From the NCBI RefSeq assembly GCF_000069225.1, contig NC_010407.1, positions 3,194,646-3,258,645 of the forward strand: a stretch of DNA of 64,000 nt, read 5' to 3'. The translations under genes were made by a program, and so were the position numbers. Shown here in pieces: positions 25,993-34,527 of the stretch. A model generated the notes under the pieces. The model saw only the letters and a program-made list of their open reading frames with translations, searched no databases and had not been told where the DNA came from. How positions within the stretch are numbered: position 1 is the first letter of the stretch; every line of letters starts with the position of its first letter. The stretch is from Clavibacter sepedonicus (GTDB lineage: Bacteria > Actinomycetota > Actinomycetes > Actinomycetales > Microbacteriaceae).

Positions 25993-26927
25993 GCGGCCCT
26001 CCCGTCGGTCGAGCCGACGGCGCCCTCGGGGCCCGCGGCGTGGGAGCCCGCGGCGTCGGAACCTGCGCCCTCGGGGCCCGCGGCGTGGAGGCCGTGCGGC
26101 CCGTGGTCGCCGTGCTCGTCGTGATCGTGGTCGGCGTGCGAGTGGTGCCCGTGCGGGTCGTCGGTGGCGCCGACCACGACCACGCGGCCGCGTACACGCA
26201 CCACGTCGACGGGTGTGCCGTAAAGCGAGCTCAGCACCTCCGAGTCGAGGACCTCATCGGGCGTGCCGATGCGGAACCGGCCGCCTACGAGGTACAGGAC
26301 CCGGTCGACCATGTCGAGCACCGGGTTGACGTCGTGGGTGACGAACACGACGGCCGCCTCGGTCTCCCTGCGGTGCCGGTCGATGAGCTCGCTGACCACG
26401 CGCTGGTGGCCGAGGTCGAGGCTGAGGAGCGGTTCGTCGCAGAGGAGGAGCCGCGGATCCGACGCCAGGGCCTGGGCCACGCGCAGCCGCTGCTGCTCGC
26501 CGCCCGAGAGCGTCGCGACCGGGGCGTCCGCGTAGGCCGTGGCGCCGACCGCGTCGAGCAGCTCGTCGACCCGGGCCCGCTCGGCCCGCCGGCTGATCGG
26601 CAGTCCCCAGCGGTGGCCGGTGACGCCGAAGCCGACGAGGTCGCGCGCCCGCACGGGCGTGGCCGCGGTGATGAGCTTCTGCTGCGGGATGTAGCCGATG
26701 CGCCGCGCACCGCGGCGCATCGGCTCGTCGAGGAAGCGCATCTCCCCCGACGTGAGGCGCTGGGCGCCGAGGACGGACTTGAGGAAGCTGGTCTTGCCGG
26801 ATCCGTTCGGACCCAGCACCGCGACGAACTCGCCGGGTGCCACGTCGAGGTCGAGTCCGCTCCAGAGGGTGCGCGCGCCGAACGCGAGCGTCGCGTCCCG
26901 GAGGCTCAGGACGGGTGCGCCGGTCAC
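25989..26927 (-). CDS. znuC: Zinc ABC transporter ATP-binding protein with His-rich C-terminal tail
   Basis: ATPase of the metal importer, 312 aa. Walker A GPNGSGKTS, Q-loop YIPQQKL, signature LSGGEQQRLR, Walker B LLLCDEPLLSLD and H-loop VTHDVN are all present. After about residue 240 comes an unusual tail containing ten histidines in 26 residues (HGHHSHADHDHDEHGDH...), then a repeated AAGPEGA segment encoded by a 24-bp direct repeat. Such a tail is more typical of zinc-binding proteins and may buffer or sense zinc. I start at the GTG that overlaps the znuA stop (GTGA); the open frame runs 16 codons further upstream. Confidence 0.93.
   Translation of the reverse strand: MTGAPVLSLRDATLAFGARTLWSGLDLDVAPGEFVAVLGPNGSGKTSFLKSVLGAQRLTSGEMRFLDEPMRRGARRIGYIPQQKLITAATPVRARDLVGFGVTGHRWGLPISRRAERARVDELLDAVGATAYADAPVATLSGGEQQRLRVAQALASDPRLLLCDEPLLSLDLGHQRVVSELIDRHRRETEAAVVFVTHDVNPVLDMVDRVLYLVGGRFRIGTPDEVLDSEVLSSLYGTPVDVVRVRGRVVVVGATDDPHGHHSHADHDHDEHGDHGPHGLHAAGPEGAGSDAAGSHAAGPEGAVGSTDGRAA
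26020..26088 (-). repeat. 24-bp direct repeat inside znuC
   Basis: The same 24-bp segment (core CCTCGGGGCCCGCGGCG) occurs at 26020-26043 and 26065-26088, offset by 45 bp. It stays in frame and encodes the repeated AAGPEGA motif of the ZnuC tail. Confidence 0.8.
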
Positions 26928-27871
26928 GATCCCCGGATCGCGGAGGCCACGGCGTCGACGTTCTCGGTCATCCACTCAACGTACCCGCTGCCCGCGGGCA
27001 GGTCGGCGGGGAGCGTCTCCGTGACCGGGACCACCGGGACGCCGGCGGCCTTCGCGGCGGCGACCACCTGGTCGGTCGTGGCACCCGTGGTCTGCGAGTT
27101 GTAGACGAGCGCGGCGACCTTCTTCTCGGCGAAGAGCGCGAGCGTCTCCTTGAGCACGTCGGCCGGGACGTCGGTGCCCTCCTCGACGGCCTCGCTGAAC
27201 TCGTCCGGCGTGCGGTTCTCGAGGCCCATGGCGCTCGTCATGTAGAGGGGCACGGGCTCGGTGATCGCGACGCCCTTGCCGGTGCCCGCGGGCTTCGCGG
27301 CGGCCTCGGCCTGGGCGATGCCGTCGAGCTTCGCGGTGAACGCCTGCTCGTTGGCCTCGAACGTGGCGGCGCCCGGAGCGTCGGCCTTCGAGAACGCCTG
27401 CTCGATCTCCTCGGCCAGCTTCTTCATCGTCGGCATGTCGTACCAGACGTGCTCGTTGAGCTCGCCCTCGGCCGGCTTCTGGTCGAAGCCGGAGATGTCG
27501 ACCGCGTTGAGCAGGACGGGGCTCTTCCCGCCGGGGAGCGCCTTGATCATGGTGTCGACGAAGTCGTCGTAGCCGCCGCCGTTCTGGATCACGATGTCGG
27601 CCGTGGAGAGCGCCAGCTGGTCGCGCGAGGTGGCCTGGTACTCGTGGGGGTCCTTGTCGGGGCTGTCGATGATGGACGTCACCTTCACGTCGTCGCCGCC
27701 GATCTGCTGCGCGATGTCGCCGTAGACGTCGGTCGAGGCGACGACCTCGAGCGTGCCCGTGCCGGACGCCGACGCATCGGCGGAGGGGGTGGTGGATCCG
27801 GATGCGCAGCCGGCGAGCGGGACGGCGAGGAGCGAGACGGCGAGCAGGGCGGTGAGGGGGCGACGGTTCAT
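26924..27871 (-). CDS. znuA: Zinc ABC transporter substrate-binding lipoprotein
   Basis: Cluster A-I metal-binding lipoprotein, 315 aa. Signal peptide MNRRPLTALLAVSLLAVPLAGC with lipobox PLAGC, then a TroA-fold domain: ASTDVYGDIAQQIGGDDVKVTSIIDSPDKDPHEYQATSRD (first metal histidine in DPHEYQ), NEHVWYDMPTMKKLAEEI (second histidine), and EPVPLYMTSAMGLE. A long His-rich loop is absent here; the His-rich segment is on ZnuC instead. First gene of the znuA-znuC-znuB-zur operon. Confidence 0.93.
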   Translation of the reverse strand: MNRRPLTALLAVSLLAVPLAGCASGSTTPSADASASGTGTLEVVASTDVYGDIAQQIGGDDVKVTSIIDSPDKDPHEYQATSRDQLALSTADIVIQNGGGYDDFVDTMIKALPGGKSPVLLNAVDISGFDQKPAEGELNEHVWYDMPTMKKLAEEIEQAFSKADAPGAATFEANEQAFTAKLDGIAQAEAAAKPAGTGKGVAITEPVPLYMTSAMGLENRTPDEFSEAVEEGTDVPADVLKETLALFAEKKVAALVYNSQTTGATTDQVVAAAKAAGVPVVPVTETLPADLPAGSGYVEWMTENVDAVASAIRGS

Positions 27872-27889
27872 GGATCCGACATTACGGTA

Positions 27890-27906
27890 TTGATAACCAC
27901 TCTCAA
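27890..27906. promoter_or_regulatory. Candidate Zur/Fur-type operator upstream of znuA
   Basis: TTGATAACCACTCTCAA is an imperfect palindrome (TTGA...TCAA ends) located about 19-35 nt before the znuA ATG. It is AT-rich against a GC-rich background, in the position expected for Zur autoregulation. The spacing and half-sites resemble Fur-family boxes, but the match is partial. Confidence 0.45.
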
Positions 27907-27940
27907 GACCACGGCGCCCCCGCTGTGGAGGGCGGCCCCC

Positions 27941-29341
27941 TCACTCCAGGAGCAGCGCCGGCTCCTCGATGATGCTCGCGACGTCCGCCAGGAACCGGCT
28001 CGCCACGTCGCCGTCGACCACGCGGTGGTCGAAGCTCGCGCCGATGGTCGTCACGAAGCGCGGACGCACCTCGCCGTCGACGACCCACGGCTTCTGCTTG
28101 ATCGTGCCGAGCGCGACGATCGCGACCTCGCCCGGGTTGAGGATGGGCGTGCCCGTGTCCATCCCGAAGACGCCGATGTTGGTGATCGTGATGGTGCCCT
28201 GGCCCATGTCGGCCGGGGTCGTCTTGCCGTCGCGGGCCGTGAGCGTCAGCTGCTCGAGCGCGCGGGCGAGCTCCAGCAGCGACATGGCCTGCGCCTCCTT
28301 GACGTTCGGCACGACGAGCCCGCGGGGGGTCGCGGCGGCCACGCCGAGGTTCACGTAGTGGCGGACGATGATCTCCTGGTCGGTCCACGAGGAGTTGACC
28401 GTGGGGTTCCGGCGCACGGCCCAGATCATCGCCTTCGCCATGATGAGCAGCGGCGAGACCTTGACGCCCGCGAAGTCGGTGGACGCCTTGAGCCGCTTGA
28501 CGAACTCCATCGTGCGCGTGGCGTCGACGTCGACGAAGAGGCTCACGTGCGGCGCCTGGAACGCGCTCTGCACCATGGCCGCGGCGATGACCTTGCGGAC
28601 GCCCTTGACGGGGATCCGGTCCTCGCGCGCATCCGGCCACTCGGGCGTCTCGATGTTCTTGAAGACGCTCGCCTGCTGGGCGGTGCGGATGACGTCCTCG
28701 CGCGTGATCTCGCCGACGAGCCCGGTGGCCTCGACCTCGGCCAGGTCGACCTCGAGGTCCTTAGCGAGCTTGCGGATGGGGGGCTTCGCGATGATCGGCA
28801 CGGCCGAGGCGGCGGGCACCGAGTCCGGACGCGGGGCGCGGGCGGCGGGGGCTCCGGCCTGCGCGCCCGGGCGGGCGGCGTGGCGCGCGGCCGGGGCGGC
28901 ATCGCCCGGCTCGGCACGGCGACGCCGGCTCGCGACCTTGCCGACCGTGCCGTATCCCACAAGCACGGCACCGGAGGTCTCGTCTGCGGCGGGAGCGGGC
29001 GCCGGCTCGCGGTTCTCGATGGCCGTGTCGTCCTCGATCACCGTCTCGCCGGGCAGCGCCATCTGCGCGGGCGTCTCCGCGGGCCCGGACACGCTCGGCG
29101 AGCCCTGCGCGATCGCGATGATCGGCGTGCCCACCTCGACCGTCTGGCCCTCCTGCACGAGCAGGCCGGAGACCGTGCCCTCGAACGGGCTCGGCAGCTC
29201 GACGAGCGACTTCGCGGTCTCGATCTCGACGATCACCTGGTTGAGCGCCACCTGGTCGCCCGGCTGCACGCGCCACGAGACGATCTCGGCGTCGATGAGG
29301 CCCTCGCCCACGTCGGGCAGGGTGAACTCGGAATCAGCCAT
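27941..29341 (-). CDS. 2-oxoacid dehydrogenase E2, dihydrolipoamide acyltransferase (branched-chain type)
   Basis: E2 core of the branched-chain 2-oxoacid dehydrogenase complex, 466 aa. One N-terminal lipoyl domain (DVGEGL...[16 protein letters not shown], the lipoylated lysine in ETAKS), an Ala/Pro-rich linker, a peripheral-subunit-binding domain ([29 protein letters not shown]), then the catalytic domain ending in [15 protein letters not shown], where the HxxxDG motif carries the active site. Starts at the ATG at 29339-29341. Third gene of the E1alpha-E1beta-E2 operon. The lipoamide dehydrogenase (E3) is not in this window. Confidence 0.93.
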   Translation of the reverse strand: MADSEFTLPDVGEGLIDAEIVSWRVQPGDQVALNQVIVEIETAKSLVELPSPFEGTVSGLLVQEGQTVEVGTPIIAIAQGSPSVSGPAETPAQMALPGETVIEDDTAIENREPAPAPAADETSGAVLVGYGTVGKVASRRRRAEPGDAAPAARHAARPGAQAGAPAARAPRPDSVPAASAVPIIAKPPIRKLAKDLEVDLAEVEATGLVGEITREDVIRTAQQASVFKNIETPEWPDAREDRIPVKGVRKVIAAAMVQSAFQAPHVSLFVDVDATRTMEFVKRLKASTDFAGVKVSPLLIMAKAMIWAVRRNPTVNSSWTDQEIIVRHYVNLGVAAATPRGLVVPNVKEAQAMSLLELARALEQLTLTARDGKTTPADMGQGTITITNIGVFGMDTGTPILNPGEVAIVALGTIKQKPWVVDGEVRPRFVTTIGASFDHRVVDGDVASRFLADVASIIEEPALLLE

Positions 29342-29401
29342 CGTGCGGTCCTTGTCATCGTGCCGCTGGGGAGCGGCGGGCATCTGTGCGGCGGGCGGCG
29401 T

Positions 29402-30457
29402 CTAGTAGGCGAGCGAGCGGTCGACGGCCTCGAGGATGCGGTCGGCATCCGGGAGGTACAGCGTCTCGAGCTTGGCGGGAGGGAAGGGGGCGTCGAAGCC
29501 GGAGACGCGGATCACCGGCGCCTCGAGCGAGTAGAACGCGCGCTCGGTGACGGTGGCCGCGATCTCGGAGCCGACGGACACATGGCCGGGCGCCTCCTGC
29601 GCGACGACGAGGCGGCCGGTGCGCTGGACCGACTCGAGGATGGGGCCGTAGTCGACGGGCGACAGCGAGCGCAGGTCGACGACCTCGACGCTCGTGCCCT
29701 CCTCGGCGGCGAGCTCGGCGGCCTGGAGCAGCATCGCGACCATGGCGCCATGGCCGACGAGCGTGACGTCGGTGCCGGAGCGCACGACGCGGCTCTCGTG
29801 CAGGCCGAGGCCCGGAGCGGAGAGGTCGACCTCGCCCTTCGGCCGGTAGCGCGCCTTGGGCTCGAAGAACATGACCGGGTCGTCGCTCTGGATGGCCTCC
29901 TGGATCATCCAGTAGGCGTCGTGCGGGGTGCTCGGGCTCACGACGCGGAGGCCGGGCGTGTGCGCGAAGTACGCCTCGGGGCTCTCCTGGTGGTGCTCGA
30001 TGGCGCCGATGTGGCCGCCGTACGGCACGCGGATCACGACGGGCATGCGCACGGCGCCCTCGTGCCGGTTGGTGATCTTGGCGAGCTGGCTCGTGATCTG
30101 GTCGAAGGCCGGGTAGATGAAGCCGTCGAACTGGATCTCGCAGACCGGCCGGTAGCCGCGCATGGCGAGCCCGATGGCCGTGCCGACGATGCCGGACTCG
30201 GCGAGCGGGGTGTCGATGACGCGGCGGGCGCCGAAGTCGCGCTGCAGGTGCTCGGTGATGCGGAAGACGCCGCCGAGCGGACCGATGTCCTCGCCCATGA
30301 GCAGGACCTTGTCGTCGTCCTCGAGCGCGCGGCGGAGGCCGGCGTTGAGGGCCTTCGCCATCGGCATGGTCTCGATGCCGGCGGGGGCTCCCGCGCTCGG
30401 GGTGGCGGCGTCGTCGGATCCGGCGGGCGTGGCCGCGCGGTCGATGGTGTCGGTCAT
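29402..30457 (-). CDS. 2-oxoacid dehydrogenase E1 beta subunit
   Basis: Beta subunit of the thiamine-diphosphate-dependent E1 component, 351 aa. After a 30-residue Ala/Ser-rich extension comes MPMAKALNAGLRRALEDDDKVLLMGEDIGPLGGVFRIT, then DTPLAESGIVGTAIGLAMRG, MPVVIRVPYGGHIGAIEHHQESPEAYFAHTPGLRVV and a transketolase C-terminal domain (QEAPGHVSVGSEIAATV). ATGA overlap with E1 alpha couples the two subunits. Confidence 0.94.
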   Translation of the reverse strand: MTDTIDRAATPAGSDDAATPSAGAPAGIETMPMAKALNAGLRRALEDDDKVLLMGEDIGPLGGVFRITEHLQRDFGARRVIDTPLAESGIVGTAIGLAMRGYRPVCEIQFDGFIYPAFDQITSQLAKITNRHEGAVRMPVVIRVPYGGHIGAIEHHQESPEAYFAHTPGLRVVSPSTPHDAYWMIQEAIQSDDPVMFFEPKARYRPKGEVDLSAPGLGLHESRVVRSGTDVTLVGHGAMVAMLLQAAELAAEEGTSVEVVDLRSLSPVDYGPILESVQRTGRLVVAQEAPGHVSVGSEIAATVTERAFYSLEAPVIRVSGFDAPFPPAKLETLYLPDADRILEAVDRSLAY

Positions 30458-31566
30458 CGGTTCCCCTCCAGGGAGGCCTCGTAGCGCTCGAGCCACTCGC
30501 GCTGCTCCGTCGTGACGGGGTGCGGCTCCGAGTAGACGTGGTCGAAGATGCCGGGCAGCGCGGGGCTGGTGAGCTCGATGGTGCGGCGGCGGACGTCGGC
30601 GGCGAGGTCCTTGGCCTCCTCGTCGATGCCGTCGAAGAGCGACTGCGGCGCGCCCTGGTTTCGCAGGTACGCCTCGAGCCGGGCGATCGGGTCCTTGGCA
30701 ACCCAGCCCTGCAGCTCGTCGTCGGTGCGGTACTTCGTGGGGTCGTCGCTCGAGGTGTGCGCGCCGACGCGGTACGTGAGCGCCTCGATGAAGGAGGGGC
30801 CGCCGCCGTTCCGCGCGTCGTCGAGGTGCTTGGCCGTGACGGCGTAGCTCGCGAAGACGTCGTTGCCGTCGACCTGGGTGCTGGGCACGCCGAAGCCGCG
30901 GGAGCGGAGGTAGAGGGGCGTGCGCGACTGCGTGCTGACGGGGACCGAGATCGCCCAGTGGTTGTTCTGCAGGAAGAAGACCTGCGGGGTCTGGAAGCTC
31001 GCGGCGAAGACGAACGCCTCGCTCACGTCGCCCTGGCTGGTGGCGCCGTCGCCGTAGTAGGCGATGACGGCGGTGTCGCGGTCCGGGTCGCCCGTGCCGA
31101 CGTCGCCGTCGAACGCGACGCCCATCGCGTAGCCCGTGGCGTGCAGCGCCTGCGAGCCGATGACCAGTGTGTAGAGGTGGAAGTTCGCCACGGCCGGATC
31201 CCATCCGCCGTGCGTGACGCCGCGCATGAGGCGGACGATGTCGACCGGGTCGACACCGCGGATCAGCGCGACGCCGTGCTCGCGGTAGGCGGGGAACACG
31301 TGATCCTGCGGGCGCGTGGCCCGACCGGATCCGACCTGAGCCGCCTCCTGCCCGGTGCTCGGCGCCCAAAGGCCGAGGTGGCCCTGGCGCTGGAGGTTGG
31401 TGGCCTCGAGGTCGAACGCCCGCGTGAGGCGCATGTCGCGGAGGAAGCCGCTGTGCTCGTCCTCCGTGAGTCGCTCGAAGTACGGGAGGAACTCCTCGGC
31501 GGAGTCGCTCGGTGCGAGCTCGCCCGCGGGGGTCAGGAGCTGGACCGTCACATCGCTTTCCGGCAT
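30454..31566 (-). CDS. 2-oxoacid dehydrogenase E1 alpha subunit
   Basis: Alpha subunit of E1, 370 aa, which binds thiamine diphosphate via YGDGATSQGDVSEAFVFAASFQTPQVFFLQNNHWAIS (GDG...N motif). The complex supplies branched-chain acyl-CoA primers for iso and anteiso fatty acids or degrades Val, Leu and Ile. The start is leaderless: TAGGTT ends 6 nt before the ATG. First gene of the three-gene operon; hisC lies 9 bp upstream on the same strand but has its own promoter-like box. Confidence 0.94.
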   Translation of the reverse strand: MPESDVTVQLLTPAGELAPSDSAEEFLPYFERLTEDEHSGFLRDMRLTRAFDLEATNLQRQGHLGLWAPSTGQEAAQVGSGRATRPQDHVFPAYREHGVALIRGVDPVDIVRLMRGVTHGGWDPAVANFHLYTLVIGSQALHATGYAMGVAFDGDVGTGDPDRDTAVIAYYGDGATSQGDVSEAFVFAASFQTPQVFFLQNNHWAISVPVSTQSRTPLYLRSRGFGVPSTQVDGNDVFASYAVTAKHLDDARNGGGPSFIEALTYRVGAHTSSDDPTKYRTDDELQGWVAKDPIARLEAYLRNQGAPQSLFDGIDEEAKDLAADVRRRTIELTSPALPGIFDHVYSEPHPVTTEQREWLERYEASLEGNR

Positions 31567-31572
31567 CGTCCC

Positions 31573-31578
31573 AACCTA
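31573..31578 (-). promoter_or_regulatory. Leaderless -10 element TAGGTT
   Basis: On the minus strand TAGGTT ends exactly 6 nt before the E1-alpha ATG. It overlaps the 3' end of hisC, giving the dehydrogenase operon a separate promoter. Confidence 0.6.
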
Positions 31579-32691
31579 CCGGCGCGCAGGGTGGCCCTCC
31601 GGCAGCCCCTGGACAATCTCGGCCGACGCTTTCAGGAGCTTCCGGACAGAGGCCGGCTCGCCGATGGTGACGCGGATGCCCTCGCCCGCGAACGCGCGCA
31701 CCACCAGCCCGGCGGCAGCCAGCTGCGCCTCCACCTCGGCGGTCTCGGTGCCCGTGGCCAGCCAGACGAAGTTACCGTGGGGTCGCGGCACATCCCATCC
31801 CTGCTCGGTGAGGGCGCGCCAGGCCTCGTCCCGGTCGCGCGCCAGGACGGCCACGCGCTCCAGGAGCTCGTCCTCGTGCTCGAGCGACGCCAGCGCCGCG
31901 TGCTGCGCATGGCCCGTGACGGACAGCGGGATGGCGGCGGAGCGGGCGGCGTCGAGGATGCGCGGGTGCCCCACGGCGTAGCCGATGCGGAGGCCGGCGA
32001 GGCCGTACGCCTTCGAGAAGGTGCGGAGGACGACGAGGTTCGGGTGGTCGGCCACGAGGCGCATGCCGTCGAGGGCATGCTCCTTCCCGACGAACTCGCC
32101 GTACGCCTCGTCGAGCAGCACGAGCACGTCGCGCGGGACGGCGGCGAGCAGGCGCTCGAGGTCGGCCTCCGTCACGAGGGTGCCGGTGGGGTTGTTCGGG
32201 GTGCAGACGATCACGACGCGCGTGCGGTCCGTGAGGGCCGCGATCATGCCGTCGACGTCGTGCGAGTGGTCGGGCAGGTTCGGGACGGGCACGCCCGTGG
32301 CTCCCGCGACCGTGATGAGCGTGGGGTACGCCTCGAAGGAGCGCCACGCGTGGACGACCTCGTCGCCCGGGCCCGCGGCGGCCGTGATGAGCTGCGAGAG
32401 GATCGCGACGGATCCCGCGCCCGCGTGGACGTGGTCGACCGTGACGCCGAAGCGCTCGGCGAGCGCGGTGCGCAGCAGGGTCGCGCCCGCATCGGGGTAG
32501 CGGTTCACGTCGCGCACGGCGTCGAGCGCCGCGAGGACGGAGGGCAGCGGCTCGAACGGGTTCTCGTTGCTGGAGAGCTTGAAGTCGTCCTCGCCGGCCG
32601 GCTTGCCCTGTCGGTAGGCGACCATGGCCGCGATGGCGGGACGGAGCCTGACGGGCGCGGCGTCGTCGAGGGGCGCGGGTTCGGGGATCAC
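31576..32691 (-). CDS. hisC: Histidinol-phosphate aminotransferase family protein
   Basis: PLP-dependent class I/II aminotransferase, 371 aa, of the HisC type (histidine biosynthesis; related forms also transaminate aromatic amino acids). Motifs: [17 protein letters not shown] at the N-terminus, [22 protein letters not shown], and the Schiff-base lysine in [19 protein letters not shown]. It is away from a his operon, so it may be the second HisC-like gene or an aromatic aminotransferase. GTG start with TAGAAT 6 nt before it. Confidence 0.87.
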   Translation of the reverse strand: MIPEPAPLDDAAPVRLRPAIAAMVAYRQGKPAGEDDFKLSSNENPFEPLPSVLAALDAVRDVNRYPDAGATLLRTALAERFGVTVDHVHAGAGSVAILSQLITAAAGPGDEVVHAWRSFEAYPTLITVAGATGVPVPNLPDHSHDVDGMIAALTDRTRVVIVCTPNNPTGTLVTEADLERLLAAVPRDVLVLLDEAYGEFVGKEHALDGMRLVADHPNLVVLRTFSKAYGLAGLRIGYAVGHPRILDAARSAAIPLSVTGHAQHAALASLEHEDELLERVAVLARDRDEAWRALTEQGWDVPRPHGNFVWLATGTETAEVEAQLAAAGLVVRAFAGEGIRVTIGEPASVRKLLKASAEIVQGLPEGHPARR

Positions 32692-32697
32692 CGGGCG

Positions 32698-32703
32698 ATT
32701 CTA
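32698..32703 (-). promoter_or_regulatory. Leaderless -10 element TAGAAT
   Basis: TAGAAT on the minus strand ends 6 nt before the hisC GTG. Confidence 0.6.
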
Positions 32704-32749
32704 CGGGCGGGTCACCGCCTGGCCCATGGTCCGCGCGGGCGGCGTCTGC

Positions 32750-32755
32750 GAGGAT
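32750..32755 (+). promoter_or_regulatory. Leaderless -10-like element GAGGAT
   Basis: GAGGAT ends 6 nt before the ATG at 32762; weaker match than others in the set. Confidence 0.4.
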
Positions 32756-32761
32756 CGCCGC

Positions 32762-33157
32762 ATGCCCCGATTCCTCGTCCGCGTGGTCGTCAACGCCGTC
32801 GCGCTCTGGCTCACCACCCTCATCGTCTCCGGCACCATCGTGACCGCCTACGAACCGGGCGACACCACGGCCACGGTGCTCACCTACCTGCTGCTCGGCG
32901 CGATCTTCGGCGTCGTGAACGGCGTGATCGGCACGGCCATCCGGATCGTGGCGTTCCCGCTCTACATCCTCACGCTCGGCCTCATCGCGCTCATCGTCAA
33001 CGGGCTGCTCTTCCTCCTGGTCGGCGCCATCTCCGACGCGCTCGGCTTCGGCCTCACGGTCGAGGGATTCTGGTGGGGCGTGCTCGGCGCCCTGCTCATG
33101 GCGTTCTTCAGCTGGCTGGTGGGTCTCGTCCTCCGCCCGGTGACCTCGAGGGCCTGA
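32762..33157 (+). CDS. Phage-holin-like (DUF/PspC-type) four-helix membrane protein
   Basis: A 131-aa protein with four membrane helices (VVVNAVALWLTTLIVSGTIV, ATVLTYLLLGAIFGVVNGVIG, FPLYILTLGLIALIVNGLLFLLVGAI, FWWGVLGALLMAFFSWLVGLVL). It matches the widespread Phage_holin_4_2 family, which despite its name is a chromosomal membrane family in actinobacteria; there are no phage genes nearby. The ATG at 32762 has a leaderless-type box upstream. Confidence 0.88.
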   Translation: MPRFLVRVVVNAVALWLTTLIVSGTIVTAYEPGDTTATVLTYLLLGAIFGVVNGVIGTAIRIVAFPLYILTLGLIALIVNGLLFLLVGAISDALGFGLTVEGFWWGVLGALLMAFFSWLVGLVLRPVTSRA

Positions 33158-33165
33158 CCCGCGGG

Positions 33166-34527
33166 TCACATCCCACCGCCCGGTGCACCCGACGGCCTGA
33201 TCGGTCCGCGCTCCGCCCGGTAGAGGTGGGAGGCGACGGGCGTCGCCCCGTCGAGGAACCCGTGGAGCTCGTCGCGCGCGCGCTCCAGGAGCGGCGAGCG
33301 CGATGCGTCCATCTCGGCCGCCGTCTCCCGGTAGGTGTCGAGCTCGTGCGCGCCAAGCGGACCCGCCTGCGCGGTCGGCGCGAAGGCAGGGGTGCGCACC
33401 ACGACGTCGTCGCCCGCGTCCCCCTCCGACGTCCGCGCGCCCCCGAGCGCGGGGACGGGGTCGTCCGTGTGCTCCACCGCCACGCCGTCGATCCCCTCGC
33501 GGATCGGCAGCTGCCCGACCGGGGAGCCGAACGTGAGCTCGTGGGTGACGTGGAAGCCCGGCGCGTCGCCCACCGACCGCGCGAGGATCCCGCCCATCGA
33601 GTAGCCGATGACGTAGACCTCGTCGTCCGCGGTCGCGCCCGCGTCGCGGAGCGCAGTCTCGGCCGCGTGGACGGCGGATCCGCCCTCCGTGGCGAGCGCG
33701 GCTACCGCCGAGGCGGGTCCGAAGTCCTCGCGCCCGGTGCGCGGATCCAGGGTCACCATGCCGCCGAGGTACGCCACGAAGCGGCGGCGCCCGTCCGGAG
33801 CGCGGTACTCCTCGACGCGCATCTGCGGGGCGCCGGGGACCGGGTCGGGGATCCGCTCGGAGAGGTCGCCCAGCGTCGCGGGCGCCGATCGGAGGGCGTC
33901 ACGGCGGACGCGGACGGTCGCCGGCGCGTCCCGGAGCAGGCCCACCGCGCCCAGGGCGGCGAGGAGGCCAGCGGTCGTCTCGCGCACGCCGTCGTCGCCA
34001 GCAGGGCGCCCCGGCAGGAAGCGCGTGGCCGAGGCCGCGATGTCCGAGACCACGTCGCGGAGGACGCCGGGGAGCACGATGCGGCCGGGCCCGTCGGGAT
34101 GGAGGGCGAGCATGCTGCCGACGCCCAGCAGCCGGAGCCCGCCCAGCCTCAGCGGGTCGGGCTCGCCGCCGATGCCGCCCAGCAAGGCGCGAGCCGCATC
34201 CGTCGCACCTTCGCCCGAGGCGGATCGCACGCAGCGGTCCACGTCCCGCTCCCCGTCCACGTACTGGGCGGCGACGCGGCGCAGGTCCGCGGCGAGCGCC
34301 CGCGCATCGTGTGCGGCGGAGGCCAGGAGGCCGCGCGGGGCGTCGAGGGCCGCATCGTGATCGCCCGTGATGGAGGCCACCAGCGGCGGCAGGGCGAGCG
34401 CGCGGGCATGGTCGTCCAGGCGCCCGCCCGCGTCGTCGAGCCGCGCGGCGATGCGCGTGAGGTCGTCCGTCTCGACCGCGGTGCCGCCTCCCTCCGTGAC
34501 GGTGAGCCCCGCGACCGCCGCGGTCAC
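33166..34527 (-). CDS. Alpha/beta hydrolase with type VII secretion-like N-terminal helical domain
   Basis: A 453-aa protein of two parts. Residues about 1-100 are helical with a repeated small-residue pattern (LTRIAARLDDAGGRLDDHARAL, then ALAADLRRVAAQYVDGERDV). Y89-VDG-E93 matches the YxxxD/E export motif of type VII secretion substrates. A middle helical region follows. From about residue 230 a lipase/esterase-like alpha/beta hydrolase domain contains the nucleophile elbow GYSMG (S310), a candidate acid D355/D356 (EHTDDPVPAL) and a candidate histidine H394 (LGAHELDTY). The GTG start overlaps the stop of the upstream WXG-like gene by 4 bp. No signal peptide. Reads as a secreted lipase/esterase cargo or toxin; function unproven. 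The same frame stays open far upstream but that is antisense sequence. Confidence 0.8.
   Translation of the reverse strand: MTAAVAGLTVTEGGGTAVETDDLTRIAARLDDAGGRLDDHARALALPPLVASITGDHDAALDAPRGLLASAAHDARALAADLRRVAAQYVDGERDVDRCVRSASGEGATDAARALLGGIGGEPDPLRLGGLRLLGVGSMLALHPDGPGRIVLPGVLRDVVSDIAASATRFLPGRPAGDDGVRETTAGLLAALGAVGLLRDAPATVRVRRDALRSAPATLGDLSERIPDPVPGAPQMRVEEYRAPDGRRRFVAYLGGMVTLDPRTGREDFGPASAVAALATEGGSAVHAAETALRDAGATADDEVYVIGYSMGGILARSVGDAPGFHVTHELTFGSPVGQLPIREGIDGVAVEHTDDPVPALGGARTSEGDAGDDVVVRTPAFAPTAQAGPLGAHELDTYRETAAEMDASRSPLLERARDELHGFLDGATPVASHLYRAERGPIRPSGAPGGGM

Noticed and set aside
26837..30484. 1215-codon plus-strand open frame
   Set aside because: Antisense to znuA and the E2/E1beta genes; Arg/Gly/Asp-rich composition with no domains, a usual shadow in high-GC DNA.
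32762..33157. Phage origin suggested by the holin-family name
   Set aside because: No lysin, capsid, integrase or attachment sites nearby; the family is common on chromosomes.
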